Part shown: piece after piece, positions 24,345 to 32,887 of the stretch
Numbering within the stretch: position 1 is the stretch's first letter
How the letters are laid out: every line of letters starts with the position of its first letter
Origin: J029 sp964482495
Lineage (GTDB): Bacteria > Planctomycetota > UBA1135
Length of the DNA stretch: 64,000 nucleotides
Assembly (NCBI GenBank): GCA_964482495.1
Contig: CAYZXS010000012.1
Coordinates: forward strand, 1-64,000
Direction: 5' to 3'
Program-made: the position numbers and the translations under genes
Notes under the pieces: generated by a model
The model's input: only the letters and a program-made list of their open reading frames with translations
What the model was told of the DNA's origin: nothing
Databases searched by the model: none

Positions 24345-25529
24345 ATGATGTTGGCCGTGGACGCGCCCCTCTACCTCGACCACGCCGCCACCGCGCCGCC
24401 GCTGCCGGAGGCGGTGGACGCCTTCACCCGCACCGCGCGCGAGGCCTTCGCCAACCCCGGCTCCCCCCACGCCGCCGGCGCCGACGCCGCCCGCGAGCTG
24501 GAGCGGGCCCGGCGCGAGCTGAAAGCGGCCTTCGGGGCCGACGGCTACCGCGTGGTCTTCACCGGCACGGGCACCGAGAGCGACCACCTCGGCATCCAGG
24601 GCTTGGCCCGGCGCCAGCAGAAGAAGGCGGCGCGGGGGGCGACCAGCGGCGCGCCGCGGATCCTGATCGGCGCCAACGAGCACCCCGCCTCGCGCGATGC
24701 CGCCCTCGCCCTGGAAGCCGAGGGCTTCGCCGTCGCCGAGATCCCGGTCGACCAAGGCGGCGTGGTCCGCCCCGCCGCCCTGCAGCCGCTGCTGGACCCC
24801 GGCGTCGCCCTCGTCAGCGTCATGTGGGCCAACAACGAGGTCGGCGGCATGAACCCCGTCCCCGAGCTGGTGGCGCTGACGCGCGCCCTGGCCCCGCACG
24901 CCGCCTTCCACTGCGACGCCGTGCAGGCCGCCGGCAAGCGCCCCGAGCCCCTGAGCCTGCTCGGCGCCGACGCCATCGCCGTGGCCGCCCACAAGATCGG
25001 CGGCGTGCGCGGTTGCGCGGCCCTCTTGCTGCGCGACGGCGGCCCGCAGCCGGTGCCCGCCTTCGTCGGCGGCGGCCACGAGAGCGGCCTGCGCTCCGGC
25101 ACCGAGAACGTCATGGGCGCCGCCGCCTTCGCCGCCGCCGCCCGCGTCCGGCGCGAGCGCATGGACGCCGACCCGCGCCGCTACCTCGACCGGCGCGCCC
25201 GGCTGCTCGCGCTGCTGCGCCAGGTCGCGCCCGACCTGGTCGTGCTCGGCCCCGAGGACGAAGCCGAGGTCCAGGGCTCGATCCTGTCCCTCGCCTTCCC
25301 CGGCGCGCGCGCCGAGCCCCTGCTGCACCAGCTCGAGACCCAGGGCATCTTGGTCGGCAGCGGCAGCGCCTGCAGCCACGGCGGCCACAGCGAGTCGCCC
25401 GTGCTCGCGGCGATGGACTTCCCCGAGGCCCTGCGCAACTCGGTGCTCCGAATCTCCCTCGACGGCACCGAGACCGACGCCGAGCTCGAACGCGTCCGCG
25501 CCGCGCTCGAAGCCTGCCTCAGTCGCTGA
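24345..25529 (+). CDS. Cysteine desulfurase (NifS/IscS-like)
   Basis: A 394-residue PLP enzyme that releases sulfur from cysteine for Fe-S clusters, tRNA thiolation or, in some cases, selenium delivery. It opens with LYLDHAATAPPLPEAV and has NPGSPHAAG, the cofactor region TGTGTESDHLGIQG, FHCDAVQAAGK, the Schiff-base Lys in VAAHKIGGVRG, RSGTENV, and the sulfur-carrying Cys in GSGSACSHGG near residue 344. The ATG at 24345 (ATGATG pair after GAGGGGTCTGGG) is preferred; an upstream ATG at 24315 overlaps the divergent gene. No iscU or sufE neighbour is visible. Overlaps the convergent kinase gene by 11 bases. Confidence 0.93.
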   Translation: MMLAVDAPLYLDHAATAPPLPEAVDAFTRTAREAFANPGSPHAAGADAARELERARRELKAAFGADGYRVVFTGTGTESDHLGIQGLARRQQKKAARGATSGAPRILIGANEHPASRDAALALEAEGFAVAEIPVDQGGVVRPAALQPLLDPGVALVSVMWANNEVGGMNPVPELVALTRALAPHAAFHCDAVQAAGKRPEPLSLLGADAIAVAAHKIGGVRGCAALLLRDGGPQPVPAFVGGGHESGLRSGTENVMGAAAFAAAARVRRERMDADPRRYLDRRARLLALLRQVAPDLVVLGPEDEAEVQGSILSLAFPGARAEPLLHQLETQGILVGSGSACSHGGHSESPVLAAMDFPEALRNSVLRISLDGTETDAELERVRAALEACLSR

Positions 25530-27585
25530 AGCCCGAGTCGAACCTGCCCTGCTCACGCCGCAGGATGGCCAGGTGGCTGTCCGAGGTCTGGAAGTCGGCG
25601 TGCTCCTCGCCCAGCACCTGGCGCAGGCCCGCGTGGGCCTCGACCAGGCAGGCCTCGGCCTCCGCCAGCCGGCCGAGCTCCATCAGCACGACGCCCAGGC
25701 CGTCGAGCGAGGTCAGGGCGTAGGGGTAGTCGGCGCCGTGCTGCGCCGCGAGGCCCCGCCAGGCCTGGCGCATCAGCGGCTCCGCCTCCTCGAGCCGGCG
25801 CTGGCGGCGGTAGTGGTCGGCTAGGTTGTTCATCGCCGTCAGGGTCATCGGGTGGTCCTCACCGAGCAAGCGCCGGTCGGCCTCGAGCACGGCCAGGAGG
25901 TGAGCCTCGGCCGCGGCCGGATCGCCGCGGGCGTCCAGCACCAAGGCCAGGTTGTTGCGCACCGTCAGGCTGAACTCGTGGTCGGGGCCGTAGTGGCGCA
26001 GGTAGCCGTCGAGGGCCCGGACGTAGAGCGGCTCGGCCTCGTCCAGCCGGTCCAGGTCGTGATAGAGCAGGGCTAGGTTGTTGCGGGAACCGTGGGTCTC
26101 GGGGTGGTCGTCGCCGTAGAGCTCGGCGGTGTGCGCGACCGACTCGGCCAGCAGCGGCTCGGCGCGCTCCAACTCCCCCATCGCCCAATAGACGCCGCCG
26201 ATGGAGTCGAGCAGCCGCAGGCGCACCGCCGGCTGGCCGGCCAGGTCGCCGCGGATGCGCTCGGCGCCCCGGTCGAGGAGCTCGCGCACGGTCATCTGCC
26301 GGCCGCGGTTCTGCGCCGGATCGCTCTCCTCGAACAGCGCCAGCAGGAAGTCCAGGGTCTCGCCGGCGGTCAGGGCTTCGGTCTCGGCGGCGGTCGCCGC
26401 GAGGTCGGCGGCGTCGCGCTGGTCCTGGACCTGGACCAGCAAGGTCGTGATCACGGCAAGCGCCGCGGCGACGGTGGCGCCGGTGACGCTGGTCACCGGG
26501 TGACGGCGCGCCCACTTGGCGCCGCGCAGCAGCCGGCTCGGCGGCCGGGCCAGGACCGGCGAGCCGCCGAGGAAGCGGTCGAGGTCCGCGCCGAGCTCCG
26601 CCATCGAGGCGTAGCGGCGGTCCGGGTTCTTCTCCAGGCACTTCATGCAGATCAGCGCCAGCGGGCGCGGCACCCGGGAGCGGAGCTTGCGCGGTTCGGC
26701 GGGGTCCTCCGCCTGGATCTTCCGGATCACCTGCTGGCAGGTGTCGCCCTCGAAGGGGCGCCGGAGGGTCAGCCACTCATAGAGGGTGGCGCCGAGGCTG
26801 AAGACGTCGCTGCGCTGGTCGAGCTGGGCGCGCTGGCCGCTGGCCTGCTCCGGGCTCATGTAGTACGGAGTGCCCGCCAGGTCGCCGGTGCGGGACAGGC
26901 CCAGCTGGTCCTGCACCTTCGCCAGGCCGAAGTCGGCCACCTTGGGCTCGCCCCGCTCGGTCAACAGGATGTTCGACGGCTTCAGGTCGCGGTGGATGAC
27001 GCCTTGCTCGTGGGCGTGCTGGAGCGCGTCGACGATGCGCCGGAAGCCGCGAGCGAGCGCGCGGTAATCGACCCGTGACGGCCCGCGGCGCTGGCGGTCC
27101 CGGTCGATGGCGTGCGCCAGCGTGGCGCCTTCCGCGACTCGCTCTTGGGCGATCCAGTGGATCCCGGCGGTCTCGCCGACGGCGTAGGTCTGGACGATGG
27201 CCGAGTGGCTCAGCCGGCCGCCGGCCTCCGCTTCCCGCTGGAATCGGTGCAAGAGGAGCGGCGACGCGCTGAGCTCCGGCTTCAGCAGCTTGAGGGCCAC
27301 CCGCCGCTTCAACGCCGCCTCCTCTGCCAGCCAGACGGTGCCCATGCCGCCCTCCCCCAGCGGCCGCACCAGGGTGTAGCCGCCGAGCGGGTGGCCGGGC
27401 TGGAACGCGGGCGCAGGGCTCGCCGCGCCGACCTCCAGGGCTTGGAGATCCTCGATCATGCGTCGCACCGGCCAGCGCTGGGAGCCCGGCTGGCGCTCTA
27501 GGAAGGCCTCCGGGTCGAGGGCCGGGTCTTCCTGCTTCGCGCGGCGGTAGGCCTGGAAGGCGATCTCCGTTCGGCTTCGGGACAT
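25519..27585 (-). CDS. Ser/Thr protein kinase with C-terminal TPRs
   Basis: A 688-residue Hanks-type kinase. The kinase domain (about residues 70-340) has GEGGMGTVW, the ATP Lys in VALKLLK, HRDLKPSNILL, DFGLAK and GTPYYMSPEQ, so it should be active. A short juxtamembrane region and one membrane helix (about 370-390) follow, and then kinesin-light-chain-like TPRs (GDDHPETHGSRNNLALLYHD, EDHPMTLTAMNNLADHY). The TPR part is probably outside the cytoplasm. The gene is divergent from a small basic protein and an ECF sigma factor, a pairing typical of planctomycetes, where such kinases are thought to control their sigma partner. ATG 27585 is preferred over a TTG four codons earlier. Confidence 0.93.
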   Translation of the reverse strand: MSRSRTEIAFQAYRRAKQEDPALDPEAFLERQPGSQRWPVRRMIEDLQALEVGAASPAPAFQPGHPLGGYTLVRPLGEGGMGTVWLAEEAALKRRVALKLLKPELSASPLLLHRFQREAEAGGRLSHSAIVQTYAVGETAGIHWIAQERVAEGATLAHAIDRDRQRRGPSRVDYRALARGFRRIVDALQHAHEQGVIHRDLKPSNILLTERGEPKVADFGLAKVQDQLGLSRTGDLAGTPYYMSPEQASGQRAQLDQRSDVFSLGATLYEWLTLRRPFEGDTCQQVIRKIQAEDPAEPRKLRSRVPRPLALICMKCLEKNPDRRYASMAELGADLDRFLGGSPVLARPPSRLLRGAKWARRHPVTSVTGATVAAALAVITTLLVQVQDQRDAADLAATAAETEALTAGETLDFLLALFEESDPAQNRGRQMTVRELLDRGAERIRGDLAGQPAVRLRLLDSIGGVYWAMGELERAEPLLAESVAHTAELYGDDHPETHGSRNNLALLYHDLDRLDEAEPLYVRALDGYLRHYGPDHEFSLTVRNNLALVLDARGDPAAAEAHLLAVLEADRRLLGEDHPMTLTAMNNLADHYRRQRRLEEAEPLMRQAWRGLAAQHGADYPYALTSLDGLGVVLMELGRLAEAEACLVEAHAGLRQVLGEEHADFQTSDSHLAILRREQGRFDSGFSD

Positions 27586-27774
27586 GGCAAGGAACAACGG
27601 GTGGCGGTTGAGTCAGCGCGGGCGGGTCCAACCCATCCAGACTCCGCGGCCGGCCGAAATGGACAGGAAATCCAGCGGATCCGCTATTTACGGATTCCTA
27701 TGAACCGCGTCACGCCCGGCCCGGGCTCCCTTTTCCCTGGTGTCCCGTTTCCACCCTCCAACCCGGAGCGAACC

Positions 27775-28065
27775 ATGAGATCCGACCTGCCCACCATCCA
27801 CGCCGCGCCGCGCCCGATCGGCTTCCTGCCGATCCGGGTCTCGCCGGCCTTCGCCCGCCAGCTGCGCCAGATCCACCGCCTCGAGCCGGTGATCGCCCAG
27901 CAGATCCGCGAGCAGGTCCTCGCCGCCATGGAGGCCGAGGGCCGGGTCCGGCGGCTGCTGGCGCGCTTCCGGATCCTGCAGCGCCGCCGCCGCGCCTTGC
28001 TCACCTTCCCGAAGCCGTGCCGCCCGGCGGAAGGCGAAGCCCTGGGCCTGCGTCGTGCTTCCTGA
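27775..28065 (+). CDS. Small basic hypothetical protein
   Basis: A 96-residue, very Arg-rich protein with no family I recognise. It begins MRSDLPTIHAAPRPIGFLPI after a good ribosome site (CCCGGAG, about 7 bases before the ATG). The middle is a predicted helix (PAFARQLRQIHRLEPVIAQQIREQVLAAMEAEGRV), followed by RRLLARFRILQRRRRAL. It lies between the kinase and the ECF sigma gene and ends 11 bases past one possible sigma start, which suggests coupling. It might be a regulator of the pair, but this rests on position only. Confidence 0.55.
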   Translation: MRSDLPTIHAAPRPIGFLPIRVSPAFARQLRQIHRLEPVIAQQIREQVLAAMEAEGRVRRLLARFRILQRRRRALLTFPKPCRPAEGEALGLRRAS

Positions 28066-28876
28066 GCCTGCGAGCTCGAGCGGATTCCGCGCCGGCTGGC
28101 CTGGAATCCGCGATCATGGGGCGGCGGCGCCGCTGCCGCCCCTGCCGCCCCCCGTGCCTGGACCCCGCCGATCCGATCCGGACGCGGCCACCTTGGCCGC
28201 GCAGGTGGCCGCGGTGGCTGCCGAGCAGCTCGGCCCGGCCGGCGGCGCCGCCTTGGCCCGGCCGGAGAACCTCGCGGCGATCCGGCAGCGGCTCGCCGCA
28301 GGCCGCGACGAGGAGGACGCCGTGATGGGCGTGGCCTTCGAGTTGGCGAAGACGGACCGGGTGCTCGCCGACGAGTTCCTGGCGCCCTTCCTGGCGACGA
28401 TGTCCCGGCTCGGCCACCTGCAGCTCCGGCCGTCCTTGCGCCGCTTCCTCGACACCGGCGACCTGGTCCAGTCCGTGCTCGGCGGCCTGTGGCAGGACCT
28501 GGCGCAGATCGAGTACCGCACCCGCGGGGAATTCCTCTCCTACCTCTCCCAGAGGCTGAAGTGGAAGGCGTCCGACCACGCACGCGGCCTGGAGGCAGGC
28601 CGGCGGCGCGAGGACCAGCGCGCCGAAGCGGACCTGGGTGAGCTGCTCCCGCTCGACGGCCCCGCCGGGCCGGCCTCCCGCGCCGGCGGCCGGGAAGACC
28701 GCGAGCGCCTGCTCGCGGCGCTGCTGAAGCTGCCGCCACGCGACCGCCGCGCGCTCTCGCTCCAGCTGCGCGGGAGCACCACCCAGGAGATCGCCGAGGA
28801 GCTCGACCTCCGGCCCGACGCCACCCGCAAGCTGCTGCAACGGGCGGTCGAGCGCACGCGAGCGCTGATGGCCTGA
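28055..28876 (+). CDS. ECF-type sigma factor (kinase-linked)
   Basis: A sigma-70-family factor of the group found next to Ser/Thr kinases in planctomycetes. Region 2 is seen in FLDTGDLVQSVLGGLWQDLAQIEYRTRGEFLSYL and region 4 in LLKLPPRDRRALSLQLRGSTTQEIAEELDL with the helix-turn-helix DATRKLLQRAVERTRALM. It would direct RNA polymerase to specific promoters. The start is uncertain: GTG 28055 overlaps the small basic gene by 11 bases; GTG 28154 removes a low-complexity Pro/Ala N-terminus. Convergent with nrdJ. Confidence 0.85.
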   Translation: MLPEPASSSGFRAGWPGIRDHGAAAPLPPLPPPVPGPRRSDPDAATLAAQVAAVAAEQLGPAGGAALARPENLAAIRQRLAAGRDEEDAVMGVAFELAKTDRVLADEFLAPFLATMSRLGHLQLRPSLRRFLDTGDLVQSVLGGLWQDLAQIEYRTRGEFLSYLSQRLKWKASDHARGLEAGRRREDQRAEADLGELLPLDGPAGPASRAGGREDRERLLAALLKLPPRDRRALSLQLRGSTTQEIAEELDLRPDATRKLLQRAVERTRALMA

Positions 28877-28910
28877 GAAGAAGGCGGGGACTGTTTGACC
28901 AGCCCCCGCC
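28875..28910 (-). terminator. Hairpin terminator of nrdJ
   Basis: On the minus strand a stem of GGCGGGG/CCCCGCC with an internal C-A mismatch and a further 3 bp is followed by TTCTTCTC. It lies between the convergent sigma factor and nrdJ genes and probably serves nrdJ. Confidence 0.55.
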
Positions 28911-28940
28911 CAGAACCTCAGGAGGAAGAGACGACGCGAC

Positions 28941-31511
28941 TCAGCACTGGCTGTAGCCGCAGCCGTAGCACTTGCAGCACCCTTCTTCGAAGGTGAGCAC
29001 ACCCTCGCAGGCCGGGCACTTGACCTTGAAGGCGCCGCCGGTGCCGGTCCCGAGCTTGCTGCCGGGGCCGGTCGGTTTCGCGGGGGCGGCGCCGCCGCTC
29101 CCGAGGACCACGGCCGTCGGCTCGACTTCGCCGAGCAAGATGGCCTTGAGACCGTGCTCCTTCTTGGTCCACAGGTACTTGCGGATCGCCTTGGCCAGGC
29201 CGTCGGCCAAGGACATGATGCGGCCGTCCTTGGACGGCACGGTCAGCGAGCTGCCGATGCCCTCGAGCTGCTGCAGCGACATCTCGAGCCGGCCGCCGCA
29301 GCGCAGGAACAGGCTGATCATGCGGCAGATCGCCTCGAGGTCGGAGTTGGCGACGTCGCCGCCCTTGCCGAGCTGGGCGAAGACCTCCATCTCGCGGTCG
29401 ACCTGCGGGTCGACCGAGATCTTGACGTGGACGTTGCCGAAGGGAGTCATCTGCCGCACGCGCACGCAGGGCATGATCTCGGGCAGCCGCATCGGCGCGA
29501 TCTCGCGCAGCCGCGGGTCCTCGACCACCGGCTCGGCGGCGGCCTTCTTCTCCTCCTTCTTCAGCGCCATCGGCTGCATCTCGCGGCAGCCGTCGCGGTA
29601 GACGGTGACGCCCTTGCAGCCCTCGCGCCACGCCAGCAAGTAGGCGGTGCGGACGTCGTCGACGCTGCACTCGTGCGGCAGGTTGATGGTCTTCGACACC
29701 GCGTTGTCGATGTTCTCCTGCCACGCCGCCTGCATCATGATGTGCTCTTCGGGCACGACGTCGTGGGCGGTGACGAAGACCTTCTTCAGCTCCTCGGGCA
29801 GGTCGGTGTGCTCGATGGTGCCCTCGGCGAGCGCCAGGTCGACGACCTCCTCGACCTTGGCCGGGCCGACGCCGGCCTTGTCCATGGCCTTGCGGAAGGC
29901 CGGGTTGACCTCCTTCATGACCACCGGCTTGCCGTCCACGTCCTTCATGACCTGGCGCTGGAAGGCCAGCGAGAACAGCGGCTCGATGCCGCCGGAGCAG
30001 CCGGCGATGATCGAGATCGTGCCGGTCGGCGCCACCGTCGTCAGGTGCGAGTTGCGGCGCGGGGCCTTGCCCTCGGTCTGCGGCGTCGAGCCCTCCCAGG
30101 CGCCGTAGGGCGCGCGGCCGTCCTCGGCGACCAGCGCCTCGGAGGCGGCGATCGCCTGGTCGCGCAGGCGCTTGCCGATGACGCGGCCGACCTCGTAGCT
30201 CTTCTCCGAGCCGTAGCGCACGCCGAGCTTGTAGAGCAGGTCGGCGTAACCCATGACGCCGAGGCCGATGCGGCGCTCGAGCTCGGCCTGGTCGCGGATC
30301 TCCTGGATCGGGAAGCGGTTGATCGAGACCACGTCGTCGAGGAAGCGCACGGTGTCGTGCACGACGTCGTCGAAGGCCTCCCAGTCGACCCGCTCTTCCC
30401 AGGGCGCGGCCTCGGCGGCGCCGCTCTTGTGGAAGCGGCCGAGGTTGATCGAACCCAGGTTGCAGGAGCTGTAGGGCAGCAACCACTGTTCGCCGCAGGG
30501 ATTCGTGGACTCCAGCTCGCCGAGGTTCGGCAGCATGTTGTCCTCGTTGGCGCGGTCGAGGAACAGCATGCCGGGCTCGCCGTTCTTCCAGGCGAAGTTG
30601 ACCATGCGGTCCATGACCTCGCCGTAGCTCCAGTACTCGGCGCCTTCGGCGGCCTCGCCGGCGGCGAAGGCCTCGTAGTCGGCGGCCGAGGCGCGGCGCG
30701 GGTTGTCGACCTTCTTCAGCCAGGCCTTGCGGCCGTCGCGCGGGTTGACCGCGACCATGCGCTCGTCCGGCTTGTCGACCACCGACTGCATCCACTCGTT
30801 GGTGACCGCGACCGAGACGTTGTAGTTGGTCCAGCGGCTGAGGTCGTCCTTGGCGCAGACGAACTCGACCACGTCCGGGTGGTCGCAGCGCAAGACCCCC
30901 ATGTTGGCCCCCCGGCGGAAGGCGCCCTGCTGGATGGCGTCGGTGCCGGCCGAGTAGGCGTCGATGAAGGACAGCGGGCCGCTGGTCATGCCGCCCGAGG
31001 TGCTGACGATGTCGCCGTCGGGGCGCAGCCGGCTGAAGCTGAAGCCGGTGCCGCCGCCGGCCTTCTGGATCAATGCAACATGCTTCAAAGTCGTGAAGAT
31101 GGACTCGATCGAGTCCTCGACGGGGAGCACGAAGCAGGCCGACAGCATGCCCATCTCGCGGCCGGCGTTCATCAGGGTGGGCGAGTTCGGGACGAACACG
31201 TTGTTCGCCATCAGCTCGTAGTAGCGGCGCGCCCAGCGCAGGCCGAGCTCCTCGGACTTCTCGAACTCGGGCGCGGCCACGGCGGCGGCGACGCGCCAGA
31301 ACATGGCCTGGGGGTCCTCGATGACCTCGCCGGAGACCTTGTCCTTCTTCAGGTAACGGTTCTGCAGGACCTTGACGGCGTTCTCGGTGAGCTTCGGTTC
31401 GGGGAGGTCCGAAGGCATCGGCCGGGGGTCCGTGGCGCAACTCAGGCGCTCTTGCTTGTTCTGGTTCTGGCGGCGGCGGACTGCCTTGCTCACTTCGCCT
31501 TGAGGCTCCAT
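28941..31511 (-). CDS. nrdJ: Class II (B12-dependent) ribonucleotide reductase
   Basis: An 856-residue adenosylcobalamin-dependent ribonucleotide reductase, which makes deoxynucleotides with or without oxygen. It has VFVPNSPTLMNAG, MLSACFVLPVEDS, the radical-site segment NPCGEQWLLPYSSCNLGSINL and PTGTISIIAGCSGGIEP, all typical of NrdJ. The C-terminus is a zinc-ribbon-like Cys cluster (CPAC, CCKCYGCGYSQC) that also carries the reducing Cys pair. The ATG at 31511 has a good ribosome site (GGGAGGG); a second ATG at 31418 is less well placed. No cobalamin riboswitch is seen upstream. Instead there are DnaA-box-like sites, a promoter and a leader hairpin. Confidence 0.96.
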   Translation of the reverse strand: MEPQGEVSKAVRRRQNQNKQERLSCATDPRPMPSDLPEPKLTENAVKVLQNRYLKKDKVSGEVIEDPQAMFWRVAAAVAAPEFEKSEELGLRWARRYYELMANNVFVPNSPTLMNAGREMGMLSACFVLPVEDSIESIFTTLKHVALIQKAGGGTGFSFSRLRPDGDIVSTSGGMTSGPLSFIDAYSAGTDAIQQGAFRRGANMGVLRCDHPDVVEFVCAKDDLSRWTNYNVSVAVTNEWMQSVVDKPDERMVAVNPRDGRKAWLKKVDNPRRASAADYEAFAAGEAAEGAEYWSYGEVMDRMVNFAWKNGEPGMLFLDRANEDNMLPNLGELESTNPCGEQWLLPYSSCNLGSINLGRFHKSGAAEAAPWEERVDWEAFDDVVHDTVRFLDDVVSINRFPIQEIRDQAELERRIGLGVMGYADLLYKLGVRYGSEKSYEVGRVIGKRLRDQAIAASEALVAEDGRAPYGAWEGSTPQTEGKAPRRNSHLTTVAPTGTISIIAGCSGGIEPLFSLAFQRQVMKDVDGKPVVMKEVNPAFRKAMDKAGVGPAKVEEVVDLALAEGTIEHTDLPEELKKVFVTAHDVVPEEHIMMQAAWQENIDNAVSKTINLPHECSVDDVRTAYLLAWREGCKGVTVYRDGCREMQPMALKKEEKKAAAEPVVEDPRLREIAPMRLPEIMPCVRVRQMTPFGNVHVKISVDPQVDREMEVFAQLGKGGDVANSDLEAICRMISLFLRCGGRLEMSLQQLEGIGSSLTVPSKDGRIMSLADGLAKAIRKYLWTKKEHGLKAILLGEVEPTAVVLGSGGAAPAKPTGPGSKLGTGTGGAFKVKCPACEGVLTFEEGCCKCYGCGYSQC

Positions 31512-31577
31512 CGAGGCCCTCCCATGCGGGCTAATTGGACAGGGAAAAAACGGTTGGGGGGATCACCGGCCGGGGAG

Positions 31578-31594
31578 ATCCGCACTGTGCGGAT
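31578..31594 (-). promoter_or_regulatory. Palindrome / leader hairpin before nrdJ
   Basis: ATCCGCAC-T-GTGCGGAT is a perfect 8-bp inverted repeat with a single-base centre. It lies in the predicted nrdJ leader, between the promoter and the ribosome site, and could be an operator or an RNA hairpin. Confidence 0.55.
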
Positions 31595-31613
31595 GACCGG
31601 TCGAACGGCACCG

Positions 31614-31642
31614 ACAATAGCCAGGAAACCGGGCCGAATCAA
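31614..31642 (-). promoter_or_regulatory. Predicted sigma-70 promoter of nrdJ
   Basis: TTGATT, exactly 17 bases, then TATTGT on the minus strand. This gives a leader of about 95 bases to the ATG at 31511. Confidence 0.5.
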
Positions 31643-31683
31643 TCGACGGAAAACCCTTTCTTTCGTGGTCAATCGCGCCACCA

Positions 31684-31699
31684 CCACAAGGGCTTGTGG
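31684..31699. promoter_or_regulatory. Palindrome CCACAAG-N2-CTTGTGG
   Basis: A perfect 7-bp inverted repeat about 45 bases upstream of the predicted nrdJ -35 box. Each half contains the CCACA core of a DnaA box. It does not fit the NrdR box consensus. Confidence 0.5.
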
Positions 31700-31716
31700 A
31701 GGACCGGCGGAGAACT

Positions 31717-31725
31717 TGTGGATAA
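31717..31725 (-). promoter_or_regulatory. Consensus DnaA box
   Basis: TTATCCACA on the minus strand is an exact DnaA box, followed 22 bases later by TCCTCCACA. It lies upstream of nrdJ; in E. coli DnaA is known to regulate the nrdAB ribonucleotide reductase operon. Confidence 0.55.
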
Positions 31726-31752
31726 CCGGGGAGACTCCGAGCGCGGATCAAT

Positions 31753-32778
31753 CTAAGTCCTGACCCGCTCGCGGATTGCTTCCAGGACCGCGGCCGGAGC
31801 CAGTTCTATTCCGCAGCGGAAATGTTTTTCCGGGCAAGCGGCGTGGCCATGGATCCCGCAGGGCCTGCAGGCGAGGCCGTCGACCTCCAGCACCAGGTCG
31901 CGCTCGCCGCGCGGCGCGAATCCGAAGCCCGGCACGGTGCTGCAGTAGACCGCGACCACCGGGATCGCCGCCGCGACGCCCAGGTGCATCGGCGCCGAGT
32001 CGTTGCTGAGCAGCGTGGCGGCGGCCTCGAGCAGGGCGTAACTCTCGCGCAAGCTGGTGCGGCCGCTGAGGTCGTGGACCCGGCCCGAGCCGCCGGCTCC
32101 CCCGCCCCGGGAGGCCTCCTCGGCGATCCGGGCGCAGAGCTCCTGGTCGTCGGGACCGCCGAGCAGGACCACGGCGAGGCCGTCTTCGGCGGTCAGCGCC
32201 CGCACCACGGCGGCGAAGTGCTCCTCCGGCCAGCGCTTGGTGGCCCAGATCGACCCCGGCGCCACGGCGACGAAGGGACCGGCGGGACTCAGTTCGGCCG
32301 CCCGGGTCCGCTCAGCCTCGCCCGGGAACATGCGCGGGCGCTCCCAGGGTCCGCCCCCGAGCAACTCCAGGTTCCGCTGCACCTCGTGCAAATCCTTTTG
32401 ATACTTGATTTTGCGGGAATAGAGCCAGGCCGCCGAGGCGTTGTCGAAGCCGGTCCGGTCGGGGATCCCGGCCCAGCGCAGCAGGGCAGCGGTGCGCCAG
32501 GAGCGGTGCGAGCAGACCGCCCGGGCATAGCCGCGTTGGCGCAGGCGCCCGGCGAGCCGTCTCAATCCCCTGAGACCGCGGTCCCCGCCGCGCTTGTCGA
32601 AGACCAGGACCTCGCGGAGCTGCGGATGGCCCTCCAGCATCTGGGCGCCGCCGGGGCCGGCCAGGAAGTCGACCGGCGCCTCGGGCCAGCGCGCTGCGGC
32701 CGCCCGCACCAGCGGTTCGGCGCACAGGACGTCCCCCAGGAAGGAGGTGTCCACCAGCAGGGTCGGACCGTCGGCCAC
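31753..32778 (-). CDS. Glycosyltransferase family 9 (heptosyltransferase-like)
   Basis: A 341-residue GT9 protein like ADP-heptose:LPS heptosyltransferases, which build the LPS inner core in the cytoplasm. It begins with LLVDTSFLGDVLCAEPLV, the usual first strand and loop. The donor-binding part has VAVAPGSIWATKRWPEEHF, VLLGGPDDQELC, LSGRTSLRESYALL and SNDSAPMHLGVAAAIPVVAVY. A late Cys-rich segment (CRPCGIHGHAACPEKHFRC) is unusual in position but seen in some relatives. GTG 32778 is preferred because a TAGAAT box lies 5 bases before it and upstream sequence looks non-coding. Confidence 0.87.
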   Translation of the reverse strand: MADGPTLLVDTSFLGDVLCAEPLVRAAAARWPEAPVDFLAGPGGAQMLEGHPQLREVLVFDKRGGDRGLRGLRRLAGRLRQRGYARAVCSHRSWRTAALLRWAGIPDRTGFDNASAAWLYSRKIKYQKDLHEVQRNLELLGGGPWERPRMFPGEAERTRAAELSPAGPFVAVAPGSIWATKRWPEEHFAAVVRALTAEDGLAVVLLGGPDDQELCARIAEEASRGGGAGGSGRVHDLSGRTSLRESYALLEAAATLLSNDSAPMHLGVAAAIPVVAVYCSTVPGFGFAPRGERDLVLEVDGLACRPCGIHGHAACPEKHFRCGIELAPAAVLEAIRERVRT

Positions 32779-32783
32779 GCCGG

Positions 32784-32789
32784 ATTCTA
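32784..32789 (-). promoter_or_regulatory. -10-like TAGAAT, leaderless context
   Basis: TAGAAT ends 5 bases before the GTG start at 32778. Confidence 0.45.
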
Positions 32790-32887
32790 GGCGCCGCGGC
32801 CCCGCCCCGCCGCCGGCCCGGGCCGCCCCCGCGCGGTGGGCGTGACCCGAGCGGGGAATCCGATCCTGGAATACCATTTCAGGTGGC

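Noticed and set aside
31512..31752. Cobalamin riboswitch upstream of nrdJ
   Set aside because: No GCCACUG-type B12 box or the matching AG-rich core could be found in the 241 bases.
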